Source: Prevotella sp.
GTDB taxonomy: Bacteria > Bacteroidota > Bacteroidia > Bacteroidales > Bacteroidaceae
Direction: 5' to 3'
NCBI GenBank assembly: GCA_017538105.1
Contig: JAFYJN010000069.1
Location: forward strand, 1-64,000
Length of the DNA stretch: 64,000 nt
The notes below the pieces were generated by a model. That model was not told where the DNA came from. It made no database searches and worked only from the letters and a program-made list of their open reading frames with translations. The stretch's first letter is position 1. The number at the start of each line of letters is the position of its first letter. Made by a program: the position numbers and the translations under genes. This document shows, one piece after another, positions 1 through 8,874 of this stretch.

Positions 1-61
1 CGCCGACACAGGGCGGCCCGCGCCCTTTTCTCGGTTTTCGCTTCTCGCGACGTGTCCCCCA

Positions 62-174
62 TACCGGGTGGTTATCGCGGCGGGGTCCCACCTCTTCCCA
101 TCCCGAACAGAGAAGTTAAGCCCGCTTGCGCCGATGGTACTGCAATGCAATGCGGGAGAGTAGGTAGCCGCCCC
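62..174 (+). rRNA. rrf: 5S ribosomal RNA
   Basis: The conserved 5S core is plain to see: GGTGGTTATCGCGGCGGGG near the 5' end, then CCACCTCTTCCCATCCCGAA, AGAGAAGTTAAGCCCG, GCCGATGGTACTGC and GGGAGAGTAGGTAGCCGCC. Terminal helix GGGTGG/CCGCCC closes the molecule. The exact ends are estimated to within a few bases. It is followed at once by a GC-rich terminator, so it is the last gene of an rRNA operon whose 16S and 23S genes lie to the left of the window. Confidence 0.95.
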
Positions 175-188
175 CTTTTGCAATTCCA

Positions 189-222
189 GGGCGCTCCCCG
201 AACGGGGGGCGCCCTTTCGTTT
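189..222 (+). terminator. Rho-independent terminator of the rRNA operon
   Basis: An 11-bp GC-rich stem (GGGCGCTCCCC paired with GGGGGGCGCCC, one mismatch, loop GAAC) is followed by TTTCGTTTTT. It sits about 15 bases after the 5S gene. Confidence 0.9.
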
Positions 223-262
223 TTGTCGCTTTTGTTGTTTTTGTTGTTTTCCCTGGCTATGG

Positions 263-324
263 CTTCTATAGTAACTATAGCTTCTATAGCAACTATAGCT
301 TTATAGCGTCTATAGCCACTATAG
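263..324. repeat. Imperfect 18-bp tandem repeat with TATAG motifs
   Basis: The unit CTTCTATAGTAACTATAG (263-280) is repeated with one change at 281-298 and then degenerates. CTATAG is self-complementary, so the tract could fold into several short hairpins. It fills the gap between the rRNA terminator and the histidine kinase gene. No function can be assigned. Confidence 0.8.
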
Positions 325-414
325 ATACTTGCAGGCTCTATGTGAATAAAGCCTCTTCTTCCTCCCCTTCCTTGCTTGGGTACAATATTTTTCCCCATTT
401 TTCGTTATTGCATT

Positions 415-1575
415 ATGCAATGGACCGATAGAATAAGGCAGGTGAAAATCCTGCTTGTTTTGGCTGCTGTCATCATAGCTGTGGCATCGTTGGTGGTGTC
501 GCAATATCTGGTGCGTGACCTCTCCGAAGAGGAACGCAACAAAATGGGGGTGTGGGCCGAGGCCATGCATGCGCTTAACCAAGCTGATGAGAACACTGAC
601 CTTGGATTGGTACTCAAGGTCATCGACGAAAATAACACCATCCCTGTGGTCGTGCTCGACAACGATAATAATGCGCTCATATACCGAAATGTTGAAGTAG
701 AGGGAAAGACGTATGAAGACAGTATGGCTTACCTTGCTACCCTTGGGAGGCGTATGAAAGCCAGTGAGCAGTTCATCACCATCAGTGGGGACACTACCAC
801 AGATACACAGTATGTGTGCTACGACGATTCGGTGATGATTAAACGTCTGAGCATGTGGCCGTATGTGCAACTGGGCATTGTGATGATTTTCGTGGTCATT
901 GCCATTTTTGCCTTGCTCACCTCAAAAAGGGCAGAACAGAACAAGGTATGGGTGGGATTGTCGAAAGAGACTGCTCATCAATTGGGCACTCCAATCTCCA
1001 GCCTTATGGCGTGGACGGAGGTGCTCAAGGAGACTTACCCCGATGACGAGCTACTGCCAGAAATGGATAAAGATGTGAAACGCCTGCAGCTCATCGCCGA
1101 TAGATTCAGCAAGATAGGATCGTTGCCTGAACCAGTGCCGTCGAGTCTCAACGAGGTGATGGACCATGTGATTGACTACATGGACCGCCGCACTTCGAAA
1201 AAGGTGGAGATGGTGAAGGATCTGCCCGAAGAGGATATCATCGTGCCTATCAATGCATCGCTTTTCGAATGGGTGATAGAAAACCTGTCGAAGAATGCCG
1301 TCGATGCCATGGGTGCTGAAGGAGGGCGTATCACGCTCCATGTGGAAGAGAATGCCAAGCAGGCCATCATTGAGGTGAGCGACACGGGCAAGGGTATCCG
1401 CAAAAAAGATCTCTCCAATGTGTTCCGACCAGGTTTCACCACCAAGAAACGAGGGTGGGGGCTTGGACTGTCGCTGGCCAAGCGCATAGTAGAAGAATAT
1501 CACCATGGGAAAATCTTCGTGAAAAACTCTGAACTGGGAAAAGGAACTACTTTCCGTATAGAATTGGAGAAGTAA
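415..1575 (+). CDS. Membrane-bound sensor histidine kinase, orphan
   Basis: A 386-residue sensor kinase. Two membrane segments (about residues 11-33 and 148-169) flank a periplasmic sensing domain of roughly 115 residues. The cytoplasmic part has the H-box with phospho-accepting His188 (KETAHQLGTPIS), the N-box (ENLSKNAVDAM, about 289-299), and G-boxes DTGKGI (about 323-328) and GWGLGLSL (about 347-354). ATG 415 is chosen over an in-frame TTG at 376 because it starts just before the first membrane helix. No response regulator or HAMP domain is seen in or next to it, so its partner lies elsewhere. The ligand is unknown. Confidence 0.9.
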   Translation: MQWTDRIRQVKILLVLAAVIIAVASLVVSQYLVRDLSEEERNKMGVWAEAMHALNQADENTDLGLVLKVIDENNTIPVVVLDNDNNALIYRNVEVEGKTYEDSMAYLATLGRRMKASEQFITISGDTTTDTQYVCYDDSVMIKRLSMWPYVQLGIVMIFVVIAIFALLTSKRAEQNKVWVGLSKETAHQLGTPISSLMAWTEVLKETYPDDELLPEMDKDVKRLQLIADRFSKIGSLPEPVPSSLNEVMDHVIDYMDRRTSKKVEMVKDLPEEDIIVPINASLFEWVIENLSKNAVDAMGAEGGRITLHVEENAKQAIIEVSDTGKGIRKKDLSNVFRPGFTTKKRGWGLGLSLAKRIVEEYHHGKIFVKNSELGKGTTFRIELEK

Positions 1576-1629
1576 GTGCCCTTATATGGCTCTATATCAC
1601 CTCTTTTTTTGCAAAAAAAACGAGATTAA

Positions 1630-1661
1630 TTGCGCTATCTCGGAAAAAAGTTGTAATTTTG
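1630..1661 (+). promoter_or_regulatory. Bacteroidetes-type promoter for the DUF177-rpmF-fabH operon
   Basis: A -7 element TAATTTTG (1654-1661) is preceded by TTG at 1630-1632, a 21-base spacing that fits the sigma-ABfr consensus. The element lies inside the upstream reading frame, which decides the start of the next gene at 1670 and leaves only a very short leader. Confidence 0.7.
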
Positions 1662-1669
1662 CAGCCCGT

Positions 1670-2203
1670 ATGTGTGGTCATGAAATCATACAGATAGATC
1701 TCGAGGGGCTGAACGAAGAAATCCACCGCTTTTCCTTTGAGCTCGACGACACTTTTTTCGCGGCTATGGCAGCACAAAGTGAGCGTCAAGCACATAAAGG
1801 GTGTATGGTGGTGGACATAGATGGCTCAAAAGGGACTGGATGCTATGATTTCACCTTTCATGCAGAGGGGACGGTCACTTTACCCTGCGACCGTTGCCTC
1901 GAAGACATGCAACAGCCAGTAAACGCCGACAGCAAACTCGTAGTGAAACGAGGAGAGCGCACCGATGACGATGGTGACGACGTGCTGATGGTCGACGACA
2001 AACAACGTATGGTTGACTTGTCGTGGTTTGTTTATGAATTGGTGGAACTGGCCATACCCATGCAGCACGTTCATCCCGATGGTGAATGCAACCCGCAGAT
2101 GCTGGAGATGTTGGCAAACCACATGGGACGGCGGGAGGATGACAACGACATCGACCCTAGGTGGAAAGATCTGGAAAAATTAAGAACAACAATAAACGAT
2201 TAA
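1670..2203 (+). CDS. DUF177 (YceD family) protein
   Basis: A 177-residue cytoplasmic protein of the YceD/DUF177 family, whose gene sits immediately upstream of rpmF in very many bacteria and which is linked to 23S rRNA or ribosome assembly. Typical features seen are the N-terminal FELDDTFF segment, a CDRC pair around the middle, and an acidic C-terminal region. The gene lies 6 bases upstream of rpmF. ATG 1670 is chosen because a promoter -7 box ends at 1661, making the longer upstream reading (from 1586) untranscribed from this promoter. The mRNA would be nearly leaderless. Confidence 0.85.
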   Translation: MCGHEIIQIDLEGLNEEIHRFSFELDDTFFAAMAAQSERQAHKGCMVVDIDGSKGTGCYDFTFHAEGTVTLPCDRCLEDMQQPVNADSKLVVKRGERTDDDGDDVLMVDDKQRMVDLSWFVYELVELAIPMQHVHPDGECNPQMLEMLANHMGRREDDNDIDPRWKDLEKLRTTIND

Positions 2204-2209
2204 CAAAAA

Positions 2210-2395
2210 ATGGCACATCCTAAAAGAAGACAGTCAAAGACTCGTACCCTCAAGAGAAGAACGCACGACAAGGCCGTGGCTCCCACACTCGCAGTATGCC
2301 CCAACTGTGGCGCTTACTATGTTTATCATACCGTATGCCCCACATGTGGTTACTATCGTGGCAAGGTGGCTATCGTTAAGGCCGAAGTGGAATAA
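2210..2395 (+). CDS. rpmF: 50S ribosomal protein L32
   Basis: A 61-residue large-subunit protein. The basic N-terminus (MAHPKRRQSKTR) and the zinc-binding pair CPNC...CPTC are the family signature, so this is the zinc-containing form. It is sandwiched between the DUF177 gene and fabH, the classic yceD-rpmF-fabH arrangement. Its stop codon overlaps the fabH start by one base (TAATG). Confidence 0.97.
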   Translation: MAHPKRRQSKTRTLKRRTHDKAVAPTLAVCPNCGAYYVYHTVCPTCGYYRGKVAIVKAEVE

Positions 2396-3414
2396 TGGGT
2401 AAGCGAAGAGCGGTCATCACAGGCGTGGGAGGCTATGTGCCTGACTATGTCCTCAACAACGAGGAATTGTCGCGCATGGTCGAAACCAGCGACGAGTGGA
2501 TCATGACCCGCGTGGGCATTAAAGAGCGCCGTATCCTCACTGAAGAGGGACTCGGCACTTCTTATATGGCTCGCAAGGCAGCCAAGCAACTGCTGCAGAA
2601 AACAGGGGTGGACCCTGACACCATCGATGCATTGGTGGTGACAACATCGTCTGCGGACTACCAATTCCCTTCCACCGCTTCTATCGTTCTGGGAAAACTG
2701 GGACTGAAAAACGCCCATGCCTTCGATTTTTGGGCGGCCTGCTGCGGCTTCATCTACACCCTCGACACCGTGTCGTGCATGATTGAGTCGGGACGCTACA
2801 ACCGCGTCATCATCATCGGTGCCGACAAGATGTCGTCGATGGTGGATTATAAGGACAGGGCCACCTGTCCGCTGTTCGGCGATGGAGCAGGGGCTGTGCT
2901 CGTCGAGGCTACGGAAGATGAAGAGGTGGGATACATCGATTCGTATTTCCGCACTGACGGTAAGGGACTGCCTTTCCTTCATTTGAAGGCTGGTGGGTCG
3001 GTATGTCCAGCCTCACATTTCACCGTTGATCACCGACTGCACTATCTCTACCAAGAAGGACGGACGGTGTTCCGCTATGCAGTGACGAATATGAGCGATG
3101 ATTCGCAGCTGATTGCCGAGCGAAACGGATTGAACAAGGACAACATTGATTGGGTGGTGCCTCACCAAGCCAATATGCGTATCATAGAAGCGGTGGCAAA
3201 ACGGTTGGAACTGCCCATGGAGAAAGTTATCGTCAATATCGAGCACTACGGGAACACAAGCGCTGGAACGATACCTCTTGCGTTGTGGGACTATGAGAGT
3301 CGGTTGCATAAAGGTGACAATATGATATTCACAGCCTTTGGCGCCGGATTTGTTCATGGTGCTTCCTACTTGAAATGGGGCTACGACGGAAACACGGTGG
3401 CTTCTCCGAAATGA
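2395..3414 (+). CDS. fabH: 3-oxoacyl-ACP synthase III (KAS III)
   Basis: A 339-residue condensing enzyme that joins acetyl-CoA (or a branched acyl-CoA) to malonyl-ACP to start fatty acid synthesis. The thiolase fold's catalytic triad is visible: Cys116 in AACCGF, His in VPHQANMRI, and Asn in HYGNTSAGT. The start overlaps the rpmF stop by one base, suggesting translational coupling. A terminator follows at 3424-3467, ending the transcription unit. Confidence 0.96.
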   Translation: MGKRRAVITGVGGYVPDYVLNNEELSRMVETSDEWIMTRVGIKERRILTEEGLGTSYMARKAAKQLLQKTGVDPDTIDALVVTTSSADYQFPSTASIVLGKLGLKNAHAFDFWAACCGFIYTLDTVSCMIESGRYNRVIIIGADKMSSMVDYKDRATCPLFGDGAGAVLVEATEDEEVGYIDSYFRTDGKGLPFLHLKAGGSVCPASHFTVDHRLHYLYQEGRTVFRYAVTNMSDDSQLIAERNGLNKDNIDWVVPHQANMRIIEAVAKRLELPMEKVIVNIEHYGNTSAGTIPLALWDYESRLHKGDNMIFTAFGAGFVHGASYLKWGYDGNTVASPK

Positions 3415-3423
3415 TGGCAGAGA

Positions 3424-3467
3424 AAAAAGAAAACGCATCCTTCCTCATCGTAAGAATGCGTTTTTTT
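3424..3467 (+). terminator. Terminator after fabH
   Basis: The arms AAAAAAAGAAAACGCAT and ATGCGTTTTTTT pair around a short loop and end in seven T residues. Confidence 0.8.
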
Positions 3468-3521
3468 ATCCTCCACTCCTCTCCCTGTTAGAACACTTAA
3501 CCCTCAACACCACACATAGTA

Positions 3522-4403
3522 ATGCATAAAGCTGGTTTTGTAAATATTGTAGGTAACCCCAATGTTGGCAAGTCAACGCTCATGAACCAATTGGTGGGCG
3601 AGCGAATCTCGATAGCCACATTTAAGGCGCAGACCACAAGGCACCGCATTATGGGCATCGTTAACACTTCCGACATGCAAATCGTGTTTTCCGACACACC
3701 GGGGGTGCTCAAACCCAACTATAAACTCCAAGAATCAATGCGCGCGTTCTCCGAGTCGGCTCTTGCAGATGCCGATGTGCTGCTTTATGTGACCGACGTG
3801 GTGGAGAGCCCTAACAAAAATGCAGATTTCCTGGAAAAGGTGGGGAAGATGAATATACCCGTGCTGCTGCTCATTAACAAAATCGACCAGAGCAACCAAG
3901 AACAATTGGGACAACTCGTCGAGACATGGCACAACTTGCTTCCCAATGCGGAGATACTGCCCATATCGGCCAAGAACAAGTTTGGCATTGATATGCTTCT
4001 CAAACGCATCCAAGAACTGCTGCCCGACTCACCTCCATATTTCGACAAAGACCAGTGGACAGATAAGCCAGCACGCTTCTTCGTGAGTGAAATCATTCGC
4101 GAAAAAATACTACTTTATTACGACAAGGAGATTCCTTATTCGGTGGAGGTCAAGGTGGAAGAGTTCAAGGAAGACGACAAATGTATCCGTATCCGAGCCA
4201 TCATCTATGTGGAACGTGATTCACAGAAAGGAATTATCATCGGTCATCAAGGTGTGGCCCTTAAAAAGGTAAGTACCGAGGCGCGCAAGTCGCTGGAGCG
4301 CTTTTTCGGAAAGAAAATATACATTGAGACATATGTCAAAGTGGACAAAGATTGGCGCAGCTCGCAACGGGAACTCGACCAGTTCGGTTATAATCCAGAG
4401 TAA
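3522..4403 (+). CDS. era: GTPase Era
   Basis: A 293-residue GTPase that binds the 3' end of 16S rRNA and helps 30S subunit maturation. The G domain has G1 GNPNVGKST (about residues 10-18), G3 DTPG and G4 NKID. The C-terminal KH domain carries the IIGHQGVALKK loop typical of Era and RNA binding. It is followed 46 bases later by a second ribosome-assembly GTPase, der, and probably shares a transcript with it. Confidence 0.97.
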   Translation: MHKAGFVNIVGNPNVGKSTLMNQLVGERISIATFKAQTTRHRIMGIVNTSDMQIVFSDTPGVLKPNYKLQESMRAFSESALADADVLLYVTDVVESPNKNADFLEKVGKMNIPVLLLINKIDQSNQEQLGQLVETWHNLLPNAEILPISAKNKFGIDMLLKRIQELLPDSPPYFDKDQWTDKPARFFVSEIIREKILLYYDKEIPYSVEVKVEEFKEDDKCIRIRAIIYVERDSQKGIIIGHQGVALKKVSTEARKSLERFFGKKIYIETYVKVDKDWRSSQRELDQFGYNPE

Positions 4404-4449
4404 GGTCGGGTGTCTTGGAGCGTTCTTTAACCTTTAAAAAAGTAACGAC

Positions 4450-5763
4450 ATGGGAAATTTAGTAGCTATAGTGGGACGTCCCAATGTGGGCAAGTCAACA
4501 CTTTTCAATAGACTGACCAAAACACGCCGCGCTATTGTAAGCGATGAGGCGGGCACCACACGCGACCGCCAGTATGGTAAATGCGAGTGGAACGGCCGCG
4601 AATTTTCCGTGGTCGATACTGGGGGATGGGTGGTCAACTCCGATGACATCTTCGAAGAGGAGATTCGTAAACAGGTAATCATCGCCACTGAAGAGGCCGA
4701 CTTGGTGCTCTTCCTTGTTGATGTCTTGTCGGGACTCACCGACCTTGATGCCGACGTGGCACAGATATTACGTAAGACAAAACTGCCTGTGATGCTGGTG
4801 GTGAATAAAGTCGATTCCAATGAACAGCAATACGAGGCGGCCGAGTTTTATAAACTGGGTCTGGGAGACCCTTGGTGCATCAGCTCCGCCACAGGCAGCG
4901 GAACGGGTGACTTGCTCGATGAGGTGCTCAACAAACTAAAACCCTCCAACGAAGAGGAGGTGGAGGAGGGTATTCCTCGTTTTGCCGTTGTGGGCAGACC
5001 AAATGCGGGAAAATCGAGTCTCATCAATGCATTCTTTGGTGAGGAACGTAACATCGTCACGGAGATAGCGGGCACCACACGCGATAGCATTTACACCCGT
5101 TACGACAAGTTCGGCTTTGACTTCTACCTTGTTGATACTGCTGGCATTCGACGGAAAAACAAGGTGACGGAAGACCTGGAGTTTTATTCCGTGATGCGCA
5201 GCATCAGGGCTATTGAGCACTCCGACGTGTGTATCCTTATGATTGATGCCACACGTGGCATCGAAGCGCAGGACATGAATATCTTCCAGCTTATTCAGCG
5301 CAATAACAAGTCGTTGGTGGTGGTTGTCAATAAATGGGACTTGGTGGAGGATAAGTCGCAGGTGGCTGTCAAGACTTTTGAACAGGCCATACGCAAAAGG
5401 ATGGCTCCTTTCGTCGACTTCCCCATCATCTTCGCCTCCGCCCTGACGAAACAGCGTATCTTTAAAGTTCTCGAAACAGCCAAACAGGTATACCTGAACC
5501 GAATGACGAAGGTGGGCACGGCGAAACTCAACGAGGTGATGTTGCCGCTCATCGAGGCTTTCCCGCCTCCTTCCATCAAGGGGAAGTACATCAAGATCAA
5601 ATATTGTGCCCAACTGCCGAATACACAGATTCCATCGTTTGTTTTCTATGCCAACTTGCCACAATATGTGAAAGAGCCTTATCGGCGATTCCTGGAAAAC
5701 AAAATTAGGGAAAATTGGGAAATGGCGGGCTGTCCCATCAATGTTTTCATACGCCAGAAATAG
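4450..5763 (+). CDS. der: GTPase Der (EngA), double G domain
   Basis: A 437-residue 50S-assembly GTPase with two tandem G domains. The first has GRPNVGKST and DTGG followed by NKVD; the second has [13 protein letters not shown] and NKWD. The C-terminal KH-like domain follows. Length matches the family. A lipoprotein gene begins 2 bases after its stop codon and is probably cotranscribed. Confidence 0.97.
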   Translation: MGNLVAIVGRPNVGKSTLFNRLTKTRRAIVSDEAGTTRDRQYGKCEWNGREFSVVDTGGWVVNSDDIFEEEIRKQVIIATEEADLVLFLVDVLSGLTDLDADVAQILRKTKLPVMLVVNKVDSNEQQYEAAEFYKLGLGDPWCISSATGSGTGDLLDEVLNKLKPSNEEEVEEGIPRFAVVGRPNAGKSSLINAFFGEERNIVTEIAGTTRDSIYTRYDKFGFDFYLVDTAGIRRKNKVTEDLEFYSVMRSIRAIEHSDVCILMIDATRGIEAQDMNIFQLIQRNNKSLVVVVNKWDLVEDKSQVAVKTFEQAIRKRMAPFVDFPIIFASALTKQRIFKVLETAKQVYLNRMTKVGTAKLNEVMLPLIEAFPPPSIKGKYIKIKYCAQLPNTQIPSFVFYANLPQYVKEPYRRFLENKIRENWEMAGCPINVFIRQK

Positions 5764-5764
5764 T

Positions 5765-6160
5765 ATGATAGGGTCAATTCGCGTGGTAGTCGGAGCGTTC
5801 GTCTTGTTGTGCGCAATGGTCTCCTGTTCCAAGAAGCAGGAGAAGACCGACTTGGTTGCTCGTACGGCGGAATTGTATTATGGCTATCTGTTGGCGGGCG
5901 ACATTACGTCATTCGTGGAAGGGACGGATGGGTATTCCCAGTTACCCGATGCATATAAGAAAGAATTGTGCGACAATGCTGCCATGTTTGCCGAACGACA
6001 GCAGAAGACTCATGGTGGCCTGCGTTCGGTGGTGGCACAACGAAGCGATGCCGACAGCACGGTGGCGGAAGTGCTCATGTCGTTCGAATACGGCGACGGT
6101 ACAAAAGAGCAGGTGCTCGTGCCGATGGTCCGACGGCGCGGATTATGGTATATGCGTTGA
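5765..6160 (+). CDS. Small lipoprotein, DUF4878/NTF2-like
   Basis: A 131-residue protein with a lipoprotein signal peptide (hydrophobic residues about 5-20, lipobox AMVSC). The mature part, with alternating helices and strands and a YYGYLLAGD-type segment, recalls the NTF2-like DUF4878 lipoproteins of Bacteroidetes, but this is a resemblance only. ATG 5765 is chosen over an upstream in-frame ATG inside der because the signal peptide starts here. Likely anchored in the periplasm or outer membrane. No function is known. Confidence 0.7.
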   Translation: MIGSIRVVVGAFVLLCAMVSCSKKQEKTDLVARTAELYYGYLLAGDITSFVEGTDGYSQLPDAYKKELCDNAAMFAERQQKTHGGLRSVVAQRSDADSTVAEVLMSFEYGDGTKEQVLVPMVRRRGLWYMR

Positions 6161-6191
6161 AAAAGGGATATTGATGATGTGAGAGGGCTTG

Positions 6192-6959
6192 TCAGGCACG
6201 TTCCTCCTTTTCCACTTCTTTCACTTTCTTGAACAGGTCGGAGGCGAAGACAAGTTCGTTCAGCCGTTTGTTGTTCGATGAAATGACATCATCTTTGTTG
6301 CCTTCCCATTCTTTCTTCCCTTGATAGATAAAAATGATGTTCTCGCCAATGCCCATGACGGAATTCATGTCATGGGTGTTGATGATGGTGGTGGTATTGT
6401 ATTCCTTGGTGATGCTACTTAACAACTCGTCGATGACCAGAGATGTTTTGGGATCGAGACCAGAATTAGGCTCGTCGCAAAACAGATACTGGGGGTTGAG
6501 GGAGATGGCACGGGCAATGGCCACACGTTTCTGCATGCCGCCAGAAAGTTCACCGGGATATTTCTGCTGAGCCTCGATGAGATTCACACGATCCAGACAT
6601 TCGCGGGCACGCTTCACCCGTTCACGGTAGTTCATGCTCGAAAACATGTCGAGGGGGAACATCACGTTCTCCAACACGGTGAGGGAATCGAAGAGGGCTG
6701 CACCCTGGAAAATCATGCCCATTTCCCTACGAAGTCTGATTTTCTCGCGTTTGCTCATGTTTACGAAGTTGCGGCCGTCGTAGAGCACCTCGCCACTAGT
6801 GGGGTCGAGAAGACCTACGATGTTCTTCATCAGCACTGTCTTGCCCGAGCCGCTTTGACCAATGATCAAATTGGTCTTGCCATTTTCGAAACAAGCACAG
6901 ATATTGTGTAGCACTTCCTTGTCATCGAACGACTTGTATAGGTTCTTAACTTCTATCAT
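6192..6959 (-). CDS. mlaF: ABC transporter ATPase, MlaF-like
   Basis: A 255-residue ATPase with Walker A GQSGSGKT, signature LSGGMQKRVAIARA, Walker B LFCDEPNSGLDP and an H-loop in NTHDM. The LSGGMQKR form is characteristic of MlaF/MCE-transport ATPases that move phospholipids between the two membranes. Its permease partner lies just upstream on the same strand (7029-7769). The MCE substrate-binding protein of the complex is not in the window. Confidence 0.85.
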   Translation of the reverse strand: MIEVKNLYKSFDDKEVLHNICACFENGKTNLIIGQSGSGKTVLMKNIVGLLDPTSGEVLYDGRNFVNMSKREKIRLRREMGMIFQGAALFDSLTVLENVMFPLDMFSSMNYRERVKRARECLDRVNLIEAQQKYPGELSGGMQKRVAIARAISLNPQYLFCDEPNSGLDPKTSLVIDELLSSITKEYNTTTIINTHDMNSVMGIGENIIFIYQGKKEWEGNKDDVISSNNKRLNELVFASDLFKKVKEVEKEERA

Positions 6960-7028
6960 TGAGGGATAAGGGTTTAGGGGTATGTGCTTCCGGCGGGTAT
7001 AATTGTTGATTTTGAATTGTTGATATCT

Positions 7029-7769
7029 CTATGACAGCAACTGTGTGAGAAACACATCGCTGAACAGGATGAGCACGCTGCTAGACACCACGGCATTGGT
7101 GCTGGCCTTGCCCACCTCTACAGAACCGCCTTCCACACGGTAACCGAAGAACGACGAAACACTGGAGATGATGAAAGCGAAAAAGATACTTTTGATAATG
7201 CTCATCCACACAAACCATGGATTGAAGTCATGCTGTAGACCGATGGTTAAGTCGTCGGCACTGAGCACGTGTCCCACATAGGCGGTGGCATAGGCTCCGA
7301 CAATACCCATGGCGGCACTGAATATGACCAAGAAGGGCATGATGGTCACCATACCGAGAATCTTCGGCAAAATAAGATAGCTGGCGGAGTTTACACCCAT
7401 GATTTCCAAGGCGTCAATCTGCTGTGTCACTCGCATTGTGCCCAACTCCGAGGCGATGTTCGACCCTACTTTGCCGGCGAGGATAAGGCACATGATAGAC
7501 GAGGAGAACTCTAACAGCATAATCTCGCGCGTGGTGTAGCCAGTGACGAATTTCGGCATCCACGGACTCTGGATGTTCAGTTTCATTTGGATGCATATCA
7601 CAGCACCGATGAAAAAGGAGATGAGAAGCACAATGCCGATGGAGTCGACGCCAAGCGAAGACATCTCCTTCACATATTTCTTCAGAAACATGCGGAAACG
7701 CTCAGGACGACTGAAGGTCTTGCCCATCAGTAGGAGATATTGGCCAAGGGAACGTAAGTGCTTGATCAT
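7029..7769 (-). CDS. mlaE: MlaE family lipid-transport permease
   Basis: A 246-residue inner-membrane permease with about five hydrophobic segments. The conserved MlaE/YrbE motif is present (ELGTMRVTQQIDALEIMG), just before the LILPKILG helix. ATG 7769 (MIKHLRSLGQ) is chosen; a further in-frame ATG lies at 7781, and the longer reading upstream would run through the promoter region. It pairs with the ATPase gene 69 bases downstream and should form the core of a phospholipid transporter. Confidence 0.88.
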   Translation of the reverse strand: MIKHLRSLGQYLLLMGKTFSRPERFRMFLKKYVKEMSSLGVDSIGIVLLISFFIGAVICIQMKLNIQSPWMPKFVTGYTTREIMLLEFSSSIMCLILAGKVGSNIASELGTMRVTQQIDALEIMGVNSASYLILPKILGMVTIMPFLVIFSAAMGIVGAYATAYVGHVLSADDLTIGLQHDFNPWFVWMSIIKSIFFAFIISSVSSFFGYRVEGGSVEVGKASTNAVVSSSVLILFSDVFLTQLLS

Positions 7770-7792
7770 CGATAAGGCCATTGTTTGACTTG

Positions 7793-7800
7793 CAAAAATA
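7793..7800 (-). promoter_or_regulatory. Likely -7 element for mlaE-mlaF
   Basis: Read on the minus strand the box is TATTTTTG, matching TAnnTTTG, about 24 bases before ATG 7769. No good -33 element was found at the usual distance. Confidence 0.45.
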
Positions 7801-7847
7801 ACAAAAAATGAAAAAAAACACGACATCATGGGTGGTTTTTCTCTACC

Positions 7848-7881
7848 TTTGACGTTATTTGCGCCATTTTTGCTAAATTTG
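7848..7881 (+). promoter_or_regulatory. Promoter for lptB
   Basis: TTTG at 7848-7851 and TAAATTTG at 7874-7881, spacing 22 bases, precede the lptB gene. The expected start of transcription near 7888 gives a leader of about 10 bases to ATG 7898 or 37 bases to ATG 7925. Confidence 0.55.
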
Positions 7882-7897
7882 CGGAAAAATTGGAAAG

Positions 7898-8743
7898 ATG
7901 AGTGAGATAAACGAAAAGGTGGCAATGTCAGAGAATACAACGGAAACGGAAGATCAGGTACTCCGCACGGAGGGACTGGTGAAACGCTATGGCAAGCGCA
8001 CCGTGGTAAATGATGTGTCCATACATGTCCGACAAGGTGAAATCGTCGGACTCCTCGGACCTAATGGGGCGGGGAAGACGACATCGTTCTACATGACCAC
8101 TGGATTGATTGTGCCCAATGCTGGACATATCTATATTAACGGAAAAGATATCACTGACTATCCTGTCTATAAAAGGGCACGCGCGGGTATCGGCTATCTG
8201 CCGCAGGAAGCCAGCGTGTTTCGAAAGATGAGCGTTGAGGATAATGTCATGGCGGTGCTCGAGATGACCGACCTCAACCGTAAACAGCGCAATGAGAAAC
8301 TGGAGAGCCTGCTCACGGAATTCCGCTTGAACAAGGTGCGTAAGAACAAAGGCGACCAATTGTCGGGAGGTGAGCGCCGCCGTACGGAGATTGCACGTTG
8401 TTTGGCTATAGACCCAAAGTTCATCATGCTCGATGAACCGTTTGCGGGTGTTGACCCTATCGCTGTTGAGGACATTCAGTATATTGTGTGGAAACTGAAA
8501 TACCGTAACATCGGTATTCTCATCACAGACCACAATGTTCAGGAAACGCTTACTATCACTGACCGTTCGTACCTGCTTTTTGAAGGACGTATCCTTTTCC
8601 AAGGAAAACCCGAAGAACTGGCGGAAAACAATATTGTGCGAGAGAAATACCTTGGCACCAGTTTTGTTTTCCGCAAGAAAGACTTCAGCCGTATCGACGA
8701 GGAACGTCGTGCCCGCGAAGCGGCAGAAGAAGAGGAGAGGTGA
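7898..8743 (+). CDS. lptB: LPS export ABC transporter ATPase LptB
   Basis: A 281-residue ATPase that powers extraction of lipopolysaccharide from the inner membrane with LptF/G. Walker A is GPNGAGKTT, the signature is [13 protein letters not shown], and Walker B is [13 protein letters not shown]; the GGERRR and FAGVDPI forms are specific for LptB. An alternative start at 7925 would give 272 residues. The extra C-terminal tail is rich in Arg and Glu. A strong terminator follows. Confidence 0.92.
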   Translation: MSEINEKVAMSENTTETEDQVLRTEGLVKRYGKRTVVNDVSIHVRQGEIVGLLGPNGAGKTTSFYMTTGLIVPNAGHIYINGKDITDYPVYKRARAGIGYLPQEASVFRKMSVEDNVMAVLEMTDLNRKQRNEKLESLLTEFRLNKVRKNKGDQLSGGERRRTEIARCLAIDPKFIMLDEPFAGVDPIAVEDIQYIVWKLKYRNIGILITDHNVQETLTITDRSYLLFEGRILFQGKPEELAENNIVREKYLGTSFVFRKKDFSRIDEERRAREAAEEEER

Positions 8744-8817
8744 GAAAAGACTCCTTGTGGGGATTTGTAGTTCCCCATATGTGATATTCCATCGTCAATT
8801 GAAAAAACGAAGACTAA

Positions 8818-8858
8818 CCAAATTGGGGAAGGCAAACGCCTTCCCCAATTTGGAAAAA
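8818..8858. terminator. Bidirectional terminator between lptB and pyrH
   Basis: A perfect 16-bp inverted repeat, CCAAATTGGGGAAGGC and its complement, encloses the 4-base loop AAAC. It separates two converging operons, lptB on the plus strand and pyrH on the minus strand. The flanking bases are A-rich rather than strongly T-rich. Confidence 0.8.
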
Positions 8859-8874
8859 GAGTAATTGGTCTAAA

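Noticed and set aside
72-398. Short open frames over the 5S rRNA and its terminator
   Set aside because: They overlap the rRNA and simple repeats and have no coding features.
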